From: Haemaphysalis longicornis
Lineage: Eukaryota; Arthropoda; Arachnida; Ixodida; Ixodidae
Reading direction: 5' to 3'
Assembly: GCA_013339765.2 (NCBI GenBank)
Contig: CM023457.1
Coordinates: 45,124,144-45,188,143 of the forward strand
Length of the DNA stretch: 64,000 nucleotides
In this document: positions 45,740-58,293 of the stretch, piece after piece
Position numbering within the stretch: the stretch's first letter is position 1
Layout: the number at the start of each line of letters is the position of its first letter
Notes under the pieces: generated by a model
Told to the model about the DNA's origin: nothing
Databases searched by the model: none
The model's input: only the letters and a program-made list of their open reading frames with translations
Position numbers and translations under genes: made by a program

Positions 45740-48360
45740 ACATACATTGCAGTTTCGATATCCATGTTTTGAGCCAGGCCAGCACGTGTTAAACTTTGTT
45801 TGCCTAGCTTTGTTGTCACGCGAAGAAGACATCCTGAAAGAACTTGTAGCGCAGAGAAGTCTGAATGAATTCATTTCATGCAGCAGAGCCAGCTTTTATA
45901 TCCCTATTTTTGCTAAATTTCAGATATTCAAAAACTTTTAAATCTTTGAACACTACAACTGCACTGTGAATTAAATAAAATAGCAAGCACTATTGGCAAA
46001 GTGTTCAAATTTTGAAAGTTCGCAAGCATCTGGTACAAGGGAGCTCTCCACTCCACTTTCTCTGCTTAACCAACCCATTTCTTTCCCTACCTCGACAGCT
46101 GTAGCTGTCAAGAAAGGCATTAGCAGTTTTCTCAAAATGTCCGACCGATATGCGTTTGTATGTTTCCGTTATAGGAATTTTCTTTTCCTAATGTATTCAC
46201 TGTTCTCGAATTACGCTTAACTATCTTTGTACCAAACTACAAGACTAAATGCACCTTTCAAAATTGTGTTCAATGAAGAATTTCTTGCACTCAGTTGTCC
46301 GCGAAAGGAAGTCAAATTGTTTAGCCATCATTTCGAGCGAAAGGACCCTGCCGAGTGATATTTCTTGTCATAAAGTGATATTCACATTGGTGAGTTTGGA
46401 AAGCTCCATGATGCTGCTTTAAGGTGTTATTTATTTGTGTCTTATCCAAGTTGCTAGCTTCTCACTTTGCTTGCTTTTGATCAATGTACAATTTGACGAA
46501 AGTCACCCTCTGTTCTCATTTTGTCATGAGTAATGAACTTTGTGTCCAAAACGACTGCTTTTACTTATTGCATGTAATGTAGCTGTTTTGAAAGTGAGTT
46601 CAACGTATATGATGATTCGTATGGTAATTTTAATGTTCAAAGGTTGCAACAGTACATACATTTTCTTAAATTTTATGCATTAATAACTTGAAGCTTGAAT
46701 TTTTAATAAAATGTGTGTCCTTGTTTTCAAGGAAATCCTGTTCTCTTCCTTGACCTGAGCAGTGTGCCATGCAGCCCTTTAGTTAATTGTAAATTTATAA
46801 TGAAGTAATGGTTAGAACATGCCAAGGTGCAGGTCCGGTAATAACCATTAAATAATAAGTATTCGAAATTAAGTGAAGGTTTTGCTTCCTAAACACATAA
46901 TAACGACATATTTTATCACTGATGGGCGAGCTTAACTTATGGGCCTATAAAATTCAGTGTCATATTTGATAATTAGTGTCATCATCTTTATTCTTCATTT
47001 CTAGGGCTCCAAATGCAGTTACATTCAGGCGTTGAAATTTCTCACATCAGCCCTGGGGAGCGTGTGCATGTGTGCTGACCATGTACCAAGCGTCATACCA
47101 GGACCTGTTCTCTGCTCCGCTATAACTCTCTATTGCCTCTTCCCGGTACTGTGAAGTCCATGCTAGGTATACAGCATCAAGGCAGCTGTGACTCATTTCC
47201 AGGGTAGAGACCCCACCATAGTTAGGGTAATGTGTATGTCCCACCCTTACACAAATGTGCATACGTGCATAGTACGAAAGACTCACAATTTAAAGAGAGA
47301 CCTGGCCACGCTTATGCTGTGCTGCATCGACGCCATCGTGGATTCATCCTCGTGCTCAGAGTTCTCGCAGCCGGACGCCTCACTGCAAGCACACATGAAA
47401 CTGGTCAAGTCGCTTCACACTGGACTCATGTCAGTAGGCTACAACGCAGGTTTCCAACAACACACTGGCACGCTGCTCCAAGTGAAAGAAAACCTGAGCA
47501 CTTATTATTGAGATGAACTCAAGTGAGTTTGTTGAGTTTCATTTTGGTTACAGTGTAAATTGCTTTGCTCAGGCCAAATTCGCGAAGAGTATGCTGCCTC
47601 ACCTACACGGGGCGTATGTTCCGCAAATCAGTTGAAGATAGTTGAGAAAGGCTGGCTACACACTAAAAGCTTGAACTTGACACAGAGTATTGTATGATGT
47701 CAGCAACTGACTGAATTGTGCCCTTAGTGGCTAATTAGCACCAGACCAAGTGACAAATAATTTTGTGACTCAGCCCATCTGCGTGCTCAATCCAGTCAGG
47801 CACATTGCATCTATGTGATGACAATGCATGACTTTATTTTCTCCTTGGGTTATAAAGCATAAGCATTATTTAGCGACTCCCCCTAGAAATGTATCAGTCA
47901 GTCTGCACGTAACCCACAACACGATGCACTCTACAGGTGTACAAGGGCAACGTGGGTATTTGATAAACGGTCCTAGGGCAATTAAAGGTCCCCTTAGCAT
48001 AAGATCCTAGGCCCTCCAAGGCAAACATACAGAGATGTGTGCGTTGGAAGTGAACATCTGAAAAGAATGCTTCCACGCTATCTGACAATTCCCAAACCAC
48101 TGTTTCTACAAATCTGTTACATTACGGCCATGCTTAACCCAGTACACCCAGACATGACATGCATAAAGAGCGATCACTGCAAGTTAAAAGGCAGCAAAAG
48201 TGATAAAAGTTCTCACAGAAATCTAGCAATCACCGATTTCACCATTCAACATCACAATCACCTGTAGTGCAGCTATTCAATAAAGTTCAAAAAGCTCGGG
48301 AAATACGATTTCAGGACCTTCATAATTCATGCCTTCACCGATTGTAGAAGGGGATTGTAG
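45740..48360. other. Intronic stretch, no certain feature
   Basis: The only stretch that reads as possible protein is on the plus strand at about 47285-47511 (NLKRDLATLMLCCIDAIVDS, then HMKLVKSLHTGLMSVGYNAG, stop 47509-47511). It is antisense to the host gene and matches no family I know. The rest is AT-rich and featureless. Confidence 0.35.
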
Positions 48361-48365
48361 GAGCT

Positions 48366-49002
48366 TGTAAAAAAATGGCTGCATATCTGCTAACATCGCT
48401 GCAAATGCCGTCGAAAGACAAGTCTTCTGCCACCCCTGCCATGTAAATGCCTCTCTTCTCTTTCTGTCCCACCTCTCACGCTCTTAACGTTCCACCTCAC
48501 TCTTCCCGGTAAAAACTCAGTGGAAGATTTCCCAAGCCAATTCAATTTCGCCGCATTCCACTGCTCGCCCAGCATGTATTGGAACCTTTTGTTGCTGTTC
48601 AACTTCTTGAACTTCGAATGCCGTCCTCGAGAGGGCGCCTCGAGTGGTTTTTGTATTTTGGGTCGAAACATTTTTTCCAAGGCGTATTTTCTTATTTGGT
48701 GTCGCAAACATCAAGCAGCCATATATTTTAATTAAAAGGACAGTGCAAATATGACTTATGTATTGATGTTTTGCCTCAAATGTGTCTAATGTTTTTTTTG
48801 CTCAACAAAATTGACAAGTATGAGCACTGCCACCAGATTCAGTATTTTGGAAATATTTTTCCTATATAAACGTCTCCTTCAACAGTTCATTGAAGTTCTA
48901 GCCACATGCGGCTGAATCGAGAAACAGACAGACATACAGACAGGCCGAAATTTTCGCGTTTAAGTAGCCCAAGAAAGGCTATCGTCTTTAAAAACCACGA
49001 GG
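48366..49002 (+). repeat. Three-copy interspersed repeat, copy B
   Basis: This is the same order of landmarks as 17810-18605, with a shorter (CAGA)n run near 48925 and the end 'cccaagaaaggctatcgtct'. It lies in the last intron of the MADF-BESS gene. Confidence 0.7.
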
Positions 49003-49684
49003 ACACTAAGTAAAAAAACCTAAGTAAAAAAAACAAGCTTTTGACAAGCTGTGTATGTGAAAGCATCATTCTGTAACTGCCAAATGGACATGCCGGTATT
49101 CTGGGAATCACTGTGCACCAATGAGAGCCCCTCAGCTTACTTGTGAGCGCTGCGCCACTGGTCGAAGCAAGCGGCCACGCAGCTAAGCACGCCACAGTGC
49201 ATACCCATGCTGCTGAAGGCCATGTTCAACACAGTGCTTCGTCTCGTCTATGTTTTTGTTTTCTTCTCCAGTCCCTGTGTTAGATTGCGCCGCTAATGCA
49301 ACCCAACTTGCCCAAGCTTCCGCTCTTGCAAGCTCATTTTAAAATTTGTGGGAAGGGCTGTCCAGTGCACATATGTCTTGCTCTGTGGGCATGTAGCTGT
49401 GTGCCAGCAGTGGGGCCCGATATTGCATTCACCGATAGGTACAAGCCCACCACTTCCGGTGCGATGCAGACCCTTAATTAAACGTGTGTGTATGCCCAAC
49501 CCACCTCTCAAATGGCCAGAAAGATGCCAAAGACCTCGATTTAGGAAAAGAAAGCACAAAGTTGAGCTGAGAGAACATTTTATATTAAAGAACTCACTGG
49601 CCCTGGAAAATAAATTCACATTGCTGAGGCTCAAACTAAGGCCGTTCACTTTAAAACCTGTAATTCTACCCTTCGGCTGCATCC

Positions 49685-50375
49685 CCATGAAAAGGGTCTG
49701 TCAGCAAGAACAAGAACGGCTTGTGCAAGAACTCAGCAGCAAGGGTTTTAATGTGCGGTTTCAATGGATTCCATCCCATGTTGGCGTCAAGGGCAATGAG
49801 ACCGCTGATCAGATGGCACGGAGTGCGCTGCAATTTGCACCGACTGTTTAAGTTTCCCCCAATCACTGGAATGACTTCAGGCGAACAGCGGCCGAACATT
49901 CAAGTCCTTGGGAAATCCCTGTCACCAGCCTTGCATCACAAAGGGAATTACAAGATCGGAGGCAACATTGCTGTGCCGCATCCGAACGGGCTCAGCGATG
50001 ACCCCAGCAAGGCTATTCAAGGTGGGCCTCGTGAGATCACCTCTGTGTTCGTCATGTGCAGTGATAGGGGATGTACACCACTACGTAATGTGTTGCCCAG
50101 AGCATGATGTCGAGCGGAATGCAATGCTCTCAGCGATTCGAAAGCTGGCAGCCCCACACAGCACTCTGGACCGCATCATCTTTCCAAGGGGACATTGGAT
50201 GCTGCGCAGAGACGCATCACGCCTTCTCCTAAGCTTCCTTCAGAAGACGAAACTGGCAAACTCGTGGTGAAAGGACACTACCATTGACTAATTAGGAGGA
50301 GCTTGGGCGGAGAAATTGCCGGCATATCCAGCCAGGCTAACCCCGCCTGATCCTAGAAAAACCACCACCACCACC
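49685..50375 (+). mobile_element. I-type LINE 3' end: RNase H and zinc-binding tail
   Basis: The plus-strand RNase H end VQELSSKGFNVRFQWIPSHV, then GVKGNETADQMARSAL (about 49722-49830), is followed after a frame change by a C-terminal domain. This reads EATLLCRIRTGSAMTPARLF, then CSSCAVIGDVHHYVMCCPEH with a CxxC...H...C zinc-binding pattern, and a stop at 50268-50270. The 3' end has an 'accaccacc' tail at about 50348-50372. It is 5'-truncated and lacks the RT. Confidence 0.75.
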
Positions 50376-50767
50376 ACCACTACAGAGGCCAAACACTGCA
50401 GTTCCTTTTGCAGTTGCTCTAAAGAACACAAGAGCTGTTTGAAGCAAGCCAGTAAATGGTGCTAGGTGGATGTACAGGACGTGTTTGGGCTTGTATATAT
50501 CTGAGAATGGAATGTCGCTTCGTGTGCAGTTATTCTGCTACAGACGCCATTAAGTAAGACTCCTTCTGTTATGCCTGGTTCTGCCTGAAACAGGATGGCT
50601 TAAACTTTTCCTAACTGGTTCCCACACAGCGGAAGTACTTCAAGACTGATTTAAATAATGTAGTAAAGGAAGAATAAAAAGAATCTCAAGCAATAACAGA
50701 GGGGAAAGAAAGTTCTCAGGGATTCAGTTAATTATAAAAACAGGTGAGGATTTGAGGGAACGCTTAC

Positions 50768-50836
50768 CTCGCTTCGTGCTCCGATATGGTCATCTCGATC
50801 TCCTCCATGGGCTCTTGTTTGACAGAAATCGTGGGG
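50768..50836 (-). CDS. MADF-BESS gene, exon 4 (VKQEP exon)
   Basis: This 69-nt exon has an acceptor 'ctccgatggatctgcgcag' and a strong donor AG-GTAAGCG. It reads (S)PTISVKQEPMEEIEMTISE then HEA(R). It needs 1 nt from the previous exon and leaves 2, matching exons 3 and 5. VKQEP fits the SUMO-acceptor consensus (hydrophobic-K-x-E), common in transcription factors. Modification is an inference. Confidence 0.65.
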
Positions 50837-51409
50837 CTGCGCAGATCCATCGGAGTGAAAATCAAAAGATGCATGCATTATTCACCAATATGGCTACACA
50901 AGACGGGAAGCACTCGACGGATTTCTTGGCACAAGAAAACAAAGCCTCTCAGATCATGGCCGGTCATTATACAAGCAAGATCACTCGCCCTGTCTTCAAG
51001 CGTAAGCACCAGAAACACAAAGAAAACTATTCCCTCCGCCATCAAGAAGCTGCATTGAATGCAAGTCAGAGAGCATAGTAGCCGACATGACTAGAGCCAA
51101 TTAAAAAATCCAGATGTGATGGCTCTATCAAAATTACGCCGGATGATCCGACACACTGTGGCTAAAGAATCAATATAGGAGAGAAGAGTGTGCTTGCTGC
51201 CTTTCCCCAAAATAGACAGCTCCACCAACGATCCTTTTCCGATTCAAAGAAGCAGTTGTTTTCACGAGCTCGTCAGCGCTGCGTGTCACCGCAAACGTTG
51301 ATTTCGAGCAAATACGTGTTTCCCGAGAATGAGAAATGCAATGGCATCCTGCTGTGCTGGCTAGGGAAAATCGTCCGTGACTGATTTGGTGGCTGGCCAA
51401 ATCTAAACT

Positions 51410-52140
51410 TGTACACGTTACCGAAAAAAGTAGCCGATTATGATTACAATTACAAGCCTCGAAAAAAATAATAAAATTACTCTAAAATAATCAATTATTT
51501 CCCAGAGTTGTTTTCGCACAACTTTTTTAATTATGGCTGCAGATATAGAAACATATAGCATGCGCTAAAATGTGACACTGCCGGAAAAGAGAGTCGAAAA
51601 AAATCGCTACGTCACGAATGTATCCAAAATTATCGTCAAGGTTGTTTTAGCAGGTGGCACTACTGTCTCAAATTTCAATGCGTAGCTCCACTTCTGTGAA
51701 AAATAAGAACAATTCCAGAAATGTCTATCACGGACACCAGCACAGGCAGACATGGTGCAGGAAGACGGGTTTTGCCCGCAGCCATGGGCGTCGGCAGGAT
51801 TTTGTCTTGAGGGGGGCAAACACATTGTATTGAGGGGGATGAGGGAAAGGGCGAGGGGGCAGGGAAATTGTGCTGGGCTGGCTTGGGGAGGGCACGTACC
51901 CTTTTGCAGCCCCCTGCCGATGTCCATGCCCACAGCTGAGTGACCCAAGTGGATCTAACCCTACCACGAAAAAAAAAAAGAGTCGAGAAATACTGTAATG
52001 GGTCATTTCGTGATCAATTGCAGGAAAGAGGTGATTGACTTACAAGAACCATTGCTCCTTAAAGAAAGTAATTGAAGCGTTACAGAATTACAGCAGAATG
52101 TTATCGATTACAAGTAATCCATTACTTGCAACGCTCTTTT
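51410..52140. mobile_element. Possible hAT-like element with nested 150-bp MITE
   Basis: Inverse 'gattacaattacaagcc' and 'gattacaagtaatccattac' stretches near the two ends look like eroded terminal repeats. Nested inside, 51781-51930 has inverted ends ('gccatgggcgtcggcagg' and 'cctgccgatgtccatgcc') and a G-rich core. Both lie in intron 3 of the MADF-BESS gene. Confidence 0.45.
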
Positions 52141-52749
52141 TACAAGTCTGGCCAAAGCTAAGGACTACGTGAGTGCTGCGAGTCTGTTCGAGCTAAATTA
52201 CAGGGCCCACTCCTTTGACCACAGAAGCGTGTGTAACCGGCATCCATAGCTCAAAACAAAGTGCAACGATGCTGCTGTGTCACCTATGCAAAGTGCGACA
52301 TCCAATCCACCTCTGTAGATTTGTTTGGGTACAGAGATATCACAGATGAATCAAGTAAACCAAAAACCAAAAATGCTCTTTCTGATACAGATATCCATAA
52401 TTCCCTGCAGCTGAGATGGCTCAGGGCAAAAGTACGAGTGACCATTTAAGGTTTTTTTTTTTACATTCACTCGGTTCCGGAATTTCTGGGTGAAATAGAT
52501 TCTTGGCTCCCTTGAATTCAAAATGAGTACGTTAGGCCTGGCAAGGGGCAAGGCACATGACAGAGCTTGCATTCGGCATCGAACTGCGTGACGTGAACAA
52601 AGGGGATAAAGACGGGAAACATAAATGCGCTCAACATCAGCGTTCTTTTCTCATCGCTCGTTTGTCTGTTTGGAAGAAGAGTATTTTTTTAAAAGCATAC
52701 AGAATATCTCGATCAAGACGTACAAGTAAGCTGTGAACACTTTTATTAC

Positions 52750-52872
52750 CTGTTGTCCAAGTGCAGTGTCACATCAGCATTGCTCGATGAAAGTTCCGGA
52801 TTGTGCATGTCCGCGCCATTGGTTCGCGGCCAGGTTACCGTCAGCAGTTCCTTGTGGCTGGTGGCCGCACCC
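52750..52872 (-). CDS. MADF-BESS gene, exon 3
   Basis: This 123-nt exon lies between the acceptor 'cacaccttttag' and the donor ACAACAG-GTAATAAAA. Only one frame is open across it: GAATSHKELLTVTWPRTNGA, then DMHNPELSSSNADVTLHLDN. It needs 1 nt in and leaves 2 nt, so it slots exactly between exon 2 (leaves CA) and exon 4 (needs 1 nt). It has no named domain and is a linker between MADF and BESS. Skipping it would keep the frame, so alternative splicing is possible. Confidence 0.65.
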
Positions 52873-54454
52873 CTAAAAGGTGTGACAAGTTACAAAGGGT
52901 ACACATCTCATTCCATAGATAGCTAAGGCGGAAAGTGGGGCCACTTAGTAGCTAACTAGAAAATTCATTGTGCCAGCAAACATCAAACAGGACTAAGTGA
53001 AGTGAAGTGAGTTTCGCCTAAGGACTACGTGAAGTGTGTTTCATCCTTCTTAACTTGACCTGTTCAATGTTTGCTAGCCCAATGAATTTCGTTGATAGCT
53101 TCGTTTCCTGCTACCGACATTGCGGGAAAAAACAGGTTTTTGCGTGAAGCTGTGAAGACCTGTATTTTATAAAATACCAAAGCCCAAGGCAACATTTTAT
53201 ACGATAAAGCTTACGCAAGCTCTAAGGTATAACTGAGTGCCAATCAGCAATTGCTTTGAATTAGGGACGGGAAGTTATAGTTGGTTTGATGATACTGGGT
53301 ACATTGTACTTGCGCAAGGACGGAACGCATGAGGAAGAAAACCACAGGACAGACGCTAGGCTTAACAGCGGTTGCTTCACGGTGAAATAAAATGATCACT
53401 TTACAAGGGGGAGGGGAAAAACCATGCACATTGCCATCGTGTCACAAAGTAGGAGCGAGGCACCGGTGTGATCTAGAGCATAAACAGTAGGCGCTAGGTG
53501 GCACAAGGTGCTCTCACACTGCAACGGTACGTCTCCAAGCCACGGCCGACCCCCCCGTCTCAAGAACGTTTCTCAGACCAAGGAGACTGGCATGGAATTT
53601 TATTATTTGACACCGCAGAATGAGAAACGTTTGAAATTCTCGAGCGACGGGCGTGCCCGCACACACCAGACACCACGACTCCATCAAGCTGGCTGTGAGC
53701 AAAGCCCTTCAGAAGCGAGAAGCGCCGTTTCTAATCTCGTGCAAGCACGGCCGACCACGAAGGCGTCACCGAGGCGTGCGTCTTCGTCTGGCGATCACGA
53801 CCATCTCGTATTCGGTTTTCTCACACGAACGTAGCGTGAAATAAACACTCTCTCACCGGCACCCGTGTCGAGTAGTAATAGTAGCCGAGGCTCTCCCCGG
53901 TCGTTTGCCGCCCAAGCTTAAGAAGGGTAAAGCTACGCGACGCGCCATTTACGGATTATCAGGAGAGACTCATGGCCAAGAAAACAGCACAAGGTCTGCA
54001 GTAAGTACCCTGGATCTTTCACGGCCGATAAAGTTCGAAACTGGGTGCAGTACTGGCCTTCAGTTTTTGACTTCGGGACCTCCTCCTGTATATACTCTAT
54101 TTTGTTTCTTTTGTGAACAATAAAACACCATCGAATCGAATCCAGTAATGCTTTACCGATAGCATAGCAACATCCGCGCACAAAGAAAGGAAGATCAGGC
54201 CAGTCGCTTAACCACCTGCAGTGGATCTTCCTTTTGCCTCTTTCACGTTGCTTGCAGAAGCTCTTACAATCACCGTCGTAGATTACTGACTTCGCTAACT
54301 GCACACCAATGCTTTTCCAAAACGAAACTGAAAGCAGGATGGCTAGCTGAAGTGCGAGGCAAGCAGCATGGGAAGCAGCCAGTCTAGCAATGTATAAGGC
54401 CTGCAGTCTGTATTTTTAGATAAGATCACCTCACGGAAAGTCTTGATTTACAAT

Positions 54455-55180
54455 TTTAAAGACGATAGTCTTTCTTGGGCTACTTAAACCCAGAAATTTT
54501 TGTCTGTCTGTCTGTCTGTCTGTGACTCGATTCAGCCACCCGGCCAAAGTAAAATTGATACTGCGCAATAGTCTTATATACTCACAGCCACATGTAAACG
54601 TCTAAGCCCGGTTTATATGTTCATACTTGTCAACTTTGTTGAACAAGAACAAGAGATTACGCAAATATAAGACAGGAAATTAGTACACAAGGGATATTTA
54701 CAGTGTTCCTTTATTAAAAAATTCATGGATGCTTGGTTTTTCGATAGCAAGTGATATTCTGCATCTACTGCAGAAAACTGCCGCCTCCTGGCGGCGTATG
54801 AAAAATCACGCGGCAACAGCAACAAAAGGTTCCACTAGCTAGGTTCCACGTTCCGCTTGGAACGCACGTGGAGCACGGCCACGCGGCTCTATAAACCTTC
54901 TAGTCGGCCGCCTCCATTCACGCGCGTCTCCGCTGTACTGCAGCGCTGGCATCGAGGAACCGGGCCTGTAGCAGTGGAACGCGGTAAATTCAAATCGCCT
55001 TGCGCAAACCTTTAGTGCGTTTACCTTGGAATGAGCACGACAGTACAGGAACAGCATGAGAGGTGATCGGGAAAGCAAAAAGGGGCATTTCCTTGACAAA
55101 TGTCTACAAAGACTATCGTCTTTTGACGACATTTGCAACGAAAGGAGCAGATACACGGCCAATTTTTTCATGTGGTCAAT
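54455..55180 (-). repeat. Three-copy interspersed repeat, copy C
   Basis: This is the inverse of copies A and B. Both ends contain the near-palindrome 'aaagacgatagtcttt' (54457 on the plus strand, and its reverse complement form near 55109), which may be terminal inverted repeats. A (GTCT)n run lies near 54502-54522. It lies in intron 2 of the MADF-BESS gene. Confidence 0.7.
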
Positions 55181-55724
55181 CACTTAGGAACTATTCATTT
55201 GAGGAAAACATTTATAGATGCTTCTCCAATGCGCTCTCGCGGTTCGCAACTTTTGTGACGTAACAAGCCATAGTACCCAAACGTGTATACGGAGTGTCGT
55301 CACCTGTTTTGGCTAGTTGCAAGTATAACAATGGCTAACAATGGCTAGTAGCAAGTATAGTGTATCTACATTCTCGGCACCGTAATCTACCAATACAGAG
55401 CAACTTGTTCGCACTTTTTAGCGTTCCTTTAAGTGGTGAGATGTATGAGATTCAAGTTCGAAGCACTGCTTTGAATGATGGGCGGCTTTAATGGTAACCG
55501 TGTGATTCCAAACACATACCGAAACGGTTCATCTCCAAAGTATCGCGCTAGAGAATGCATCGCACTACAAACATCCATGACTTTTCATTTCTAGACATGA
55601 CAAATACATGAAACCTTAGCCGCATAAGCCTCGCTTAACAATCCCCATGTGTGTATGAGTGCCTTACTGCACCACTGCAAGGCATATGTCATCGGAAACG
55701 AATGGGTGTCAATAACAAACTCAC

Positions 55725-55971
55725 TGTGAGTCAAGCAGTAAGCCTTCGGAGGAAGGCGTATCGCCACTGGTGGTGCCACCGGTTGTCGAGATGTTGGACG
55801 CTGAGGTCTGTTTCACCCCGAAGATCTGGCGCATCTTGTGGTACAGGGCCCACACCTTGACCGGCCTGCCGTTCTCCGGCGTCACATTCCGGCGCCGGTC
55901 ATCCATCTTCTGCTTGTGGATCTTGAAGTACGTGTCGCGCATGTTCCGCCACTTGCTCATCGCCTTGCTGC
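55725..55971 (-). CDS. MADF-BESS gene, exon 2 (second half of MADF)
   Basis: The acceptor is 'catgtcatatgtgcag'. The exon reads (G)SKAMSKWRNMRDTYFKIHKQ, then VKVWALYHKMRQIF, the W..LR and hydrophobic parts of the MADF helix bundle. A Ser/Thr/Gly-rich tail follows (KQTSASNISTTGGTTSGDTP). The donor GTGAGT follows ACTCACA. Reading past it would end in TGA two bases later, so this could also be an alternative terminal exon. The 247 nt keep phase with exon 1 (1 nt left over) and exon 3 (1 nt needed). Confidence 0.8.
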
Positions 55972-55979
55972 CTGCACAT

Positions 55980-56042
55980 ATGACATGGCAGGGATAGAAA
56001 TGGTATGGTACAACGATATGGTACAATGATATGGTACAGCGG
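55980..56042. repeat. Small tandem repeat, 'atatggtac' units
   Basis: About four imperfect units of 'atatggtacaa' type lie just upstream of exon 2, within intron 1, close to the branch-point region. Confidence 0.7.
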
Positions 56043-58293
56043 GCTAGGCCCAAGGTAAACACTACAATTCCACACAATCAAAGAAGTTCCAGCGGTTTTG
56101 TTGGCTTCACCTATGCGCAATAGCATACGCGTGCGCACAGGAGAGGGGGGAAGGGTCCGGGGGCGGCTGCCCTCCCTAATCCTCTCGGTATGGGGCACCA
56201 AATTTGCCCCATACCTTTACTCGCACGAACCTGTCCCGTGGGGTTATGACCACGCTTGTGTTTTCACGATAATGGCAGCCGAAGAACCCTCATGTTGCCT
56301 CCTAAAAGCTGTCTACTTTCAGCCCCGGAAAGGCGCGGCCCAAAAGCAGGCCGTTGTGAGATACACGGTATCACTTAATTTCCGTTTGTGCATCTGCTGC
56401 GGAGCTTGTCCGCTTTCTGCTTTTCCTCGCAAATAACTTGCGTAGCACCGAGCAAAACAGCCCCTTAAAAAGAGTTTCAGAATAAATAATACTAACTTTA
56501 CATATTCTAACGCATTTGAAAATGTAGTGTTTGAATGGTACGCACAGGAATCAGGTTGCTTGAACCCGACAAGGGGAGGGGGGCACTGCGGTAAGACTTC
56601 GCCACCCCAAATCGAGAACCCTGCGCATGCCTATGTGCAATTGTGAGTGGTTAATTTGCTTGTATGGTCTGTATACCAGCAAACTTAACAGCACTTGCCT
56701 GTACATTCTGAAGCAACGTAAACACAAATCTCTACCTTGTTTTTTTAACCTCTCACCACGTAAGTTTACAAGCAGCAACAGGTTTACTTATACTCTGGTT
56801 TTCATCAGAATAAGCTACAAACAGCATGACACAATAAAGATGGCAAGGGAGATATTGGTCGAATGAAAACAATGGGCTGAGTGGGACGGTATTGTAGAAT
56901 TGTGTCCATCATCCCTCTCGAGGTGGGATGTAGCGATGCTTTTTATCAAGCGGAACTGCGATGTAATTCGACTCACGTCCAGAGTAGATCAAGTTTGGGT
57001 GCATTTAAACTCCTGGCATGATCTCGCTTTTATACCCATTCCACTGATAGACAAAGTTACCGTAACCTTTTTTTTCCCTGTTTATGGAAGCTACGAAAAA
57101 AAAACTGCTCTCAGAAATAACTGCACCATGAAAAAAAAAATATTTGTGGATTTTTCTTTTCCAGTTTGGTCGTCCAGGATACTCTTACCAAAACATCTGA
57201 CCTGACACGTTTTGTTTCTAACTGCTTTTTACGAAATAAACTGTATCAACTAAGTCCTAAAGATTGTCGAATATTTTGGGCACTCACTAAAGACCTCACC
57301 ACAAAGCTCCTAGAAAATACTTAGTCCCAAAAAACTAGCGTCACTAAAAGTTGAGCGTATCGGGTAGTTCTCACTCAAAGAAATTAACAGCCATCCCACC
57401 GTATGCAGGTAGGTGTCCGCCAACCCTGTATCAAATGCGCATTGCATAAAGAGTTAGAGAAAGTACACGTATTTATTTTTCTTATCATTTGGAAAAGTAG
57501 GGACTATTTGCTTCGTGCATGATTATACTCAATGAAACTGGGAAGGGCTAGAGCTTTACCCCAGAAGAAAAACATAGTGTCATCTGTTGACAGCACATGG
57601 GAATTTCATAACGGTTACAAATTCCCTGTGGACTATGGCAAGTAAATGAGGCTCGACGTAATTATGGAGCCGTCATAGCCCCCAATCATCATAGAATTGT
57701 TCTCTGGAAAGCTTCGCACTGTAAGCAGCTGGCAATTTTGTAGGGTTTACAGCTTCCTTATTAACTAATTAAGACAAAAAAAATAAACTTGGGGTAATCA
57801 TATGCAGCTGTACGTCCTAGCTACATTGCACCAATACCACGCGGGCGGCTAAGAAGGCGTCACCTCAAATTTCGCGCTTTCGTTGACGTAAATACTCCAG
57901 CTCTTTTATATTTCGCAAAATTGTAGGCATGGAGGGAAGAACGACTGCCCACATATTAAAAAAAAACCGTGCGAAAACAGAGCAGCGGAGCGGCGGCATC
58001 CGTTCGCACACGAGGAGCGCAGATGGGCGACGTCGTTTGCCTGCTCGCAACGCAAGGGGGAAAGGGAGAGATCCGAGAGAAGCTGAGAGAAGGAGAAACT
58101 GCGCGCCACTGGCGCGCCAGGTCGGCGGCCTCGGCGGCGGCCGGAAAGAAACTTCCGCAATGGCGCTGTCGACGCCGCTGCAGCCGGCCTGCGAAAACGC
58201 GCGGCCTCCCGCATCAACAACCGCGGCGTCGGAGAGCTGTGTCGCGGCGAGTGCAGAAAGCGCTGCGCCAGCCTTTCGGAGCAGCTGATATAC

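Noticed and set aside
53490..53900. Possible solo LTR
   Set aside because: A poly(A) signal and a 'gtagccgaggctctcc' end look LTR-like, but I found neither matching TG...CA ends nor a target duplication.
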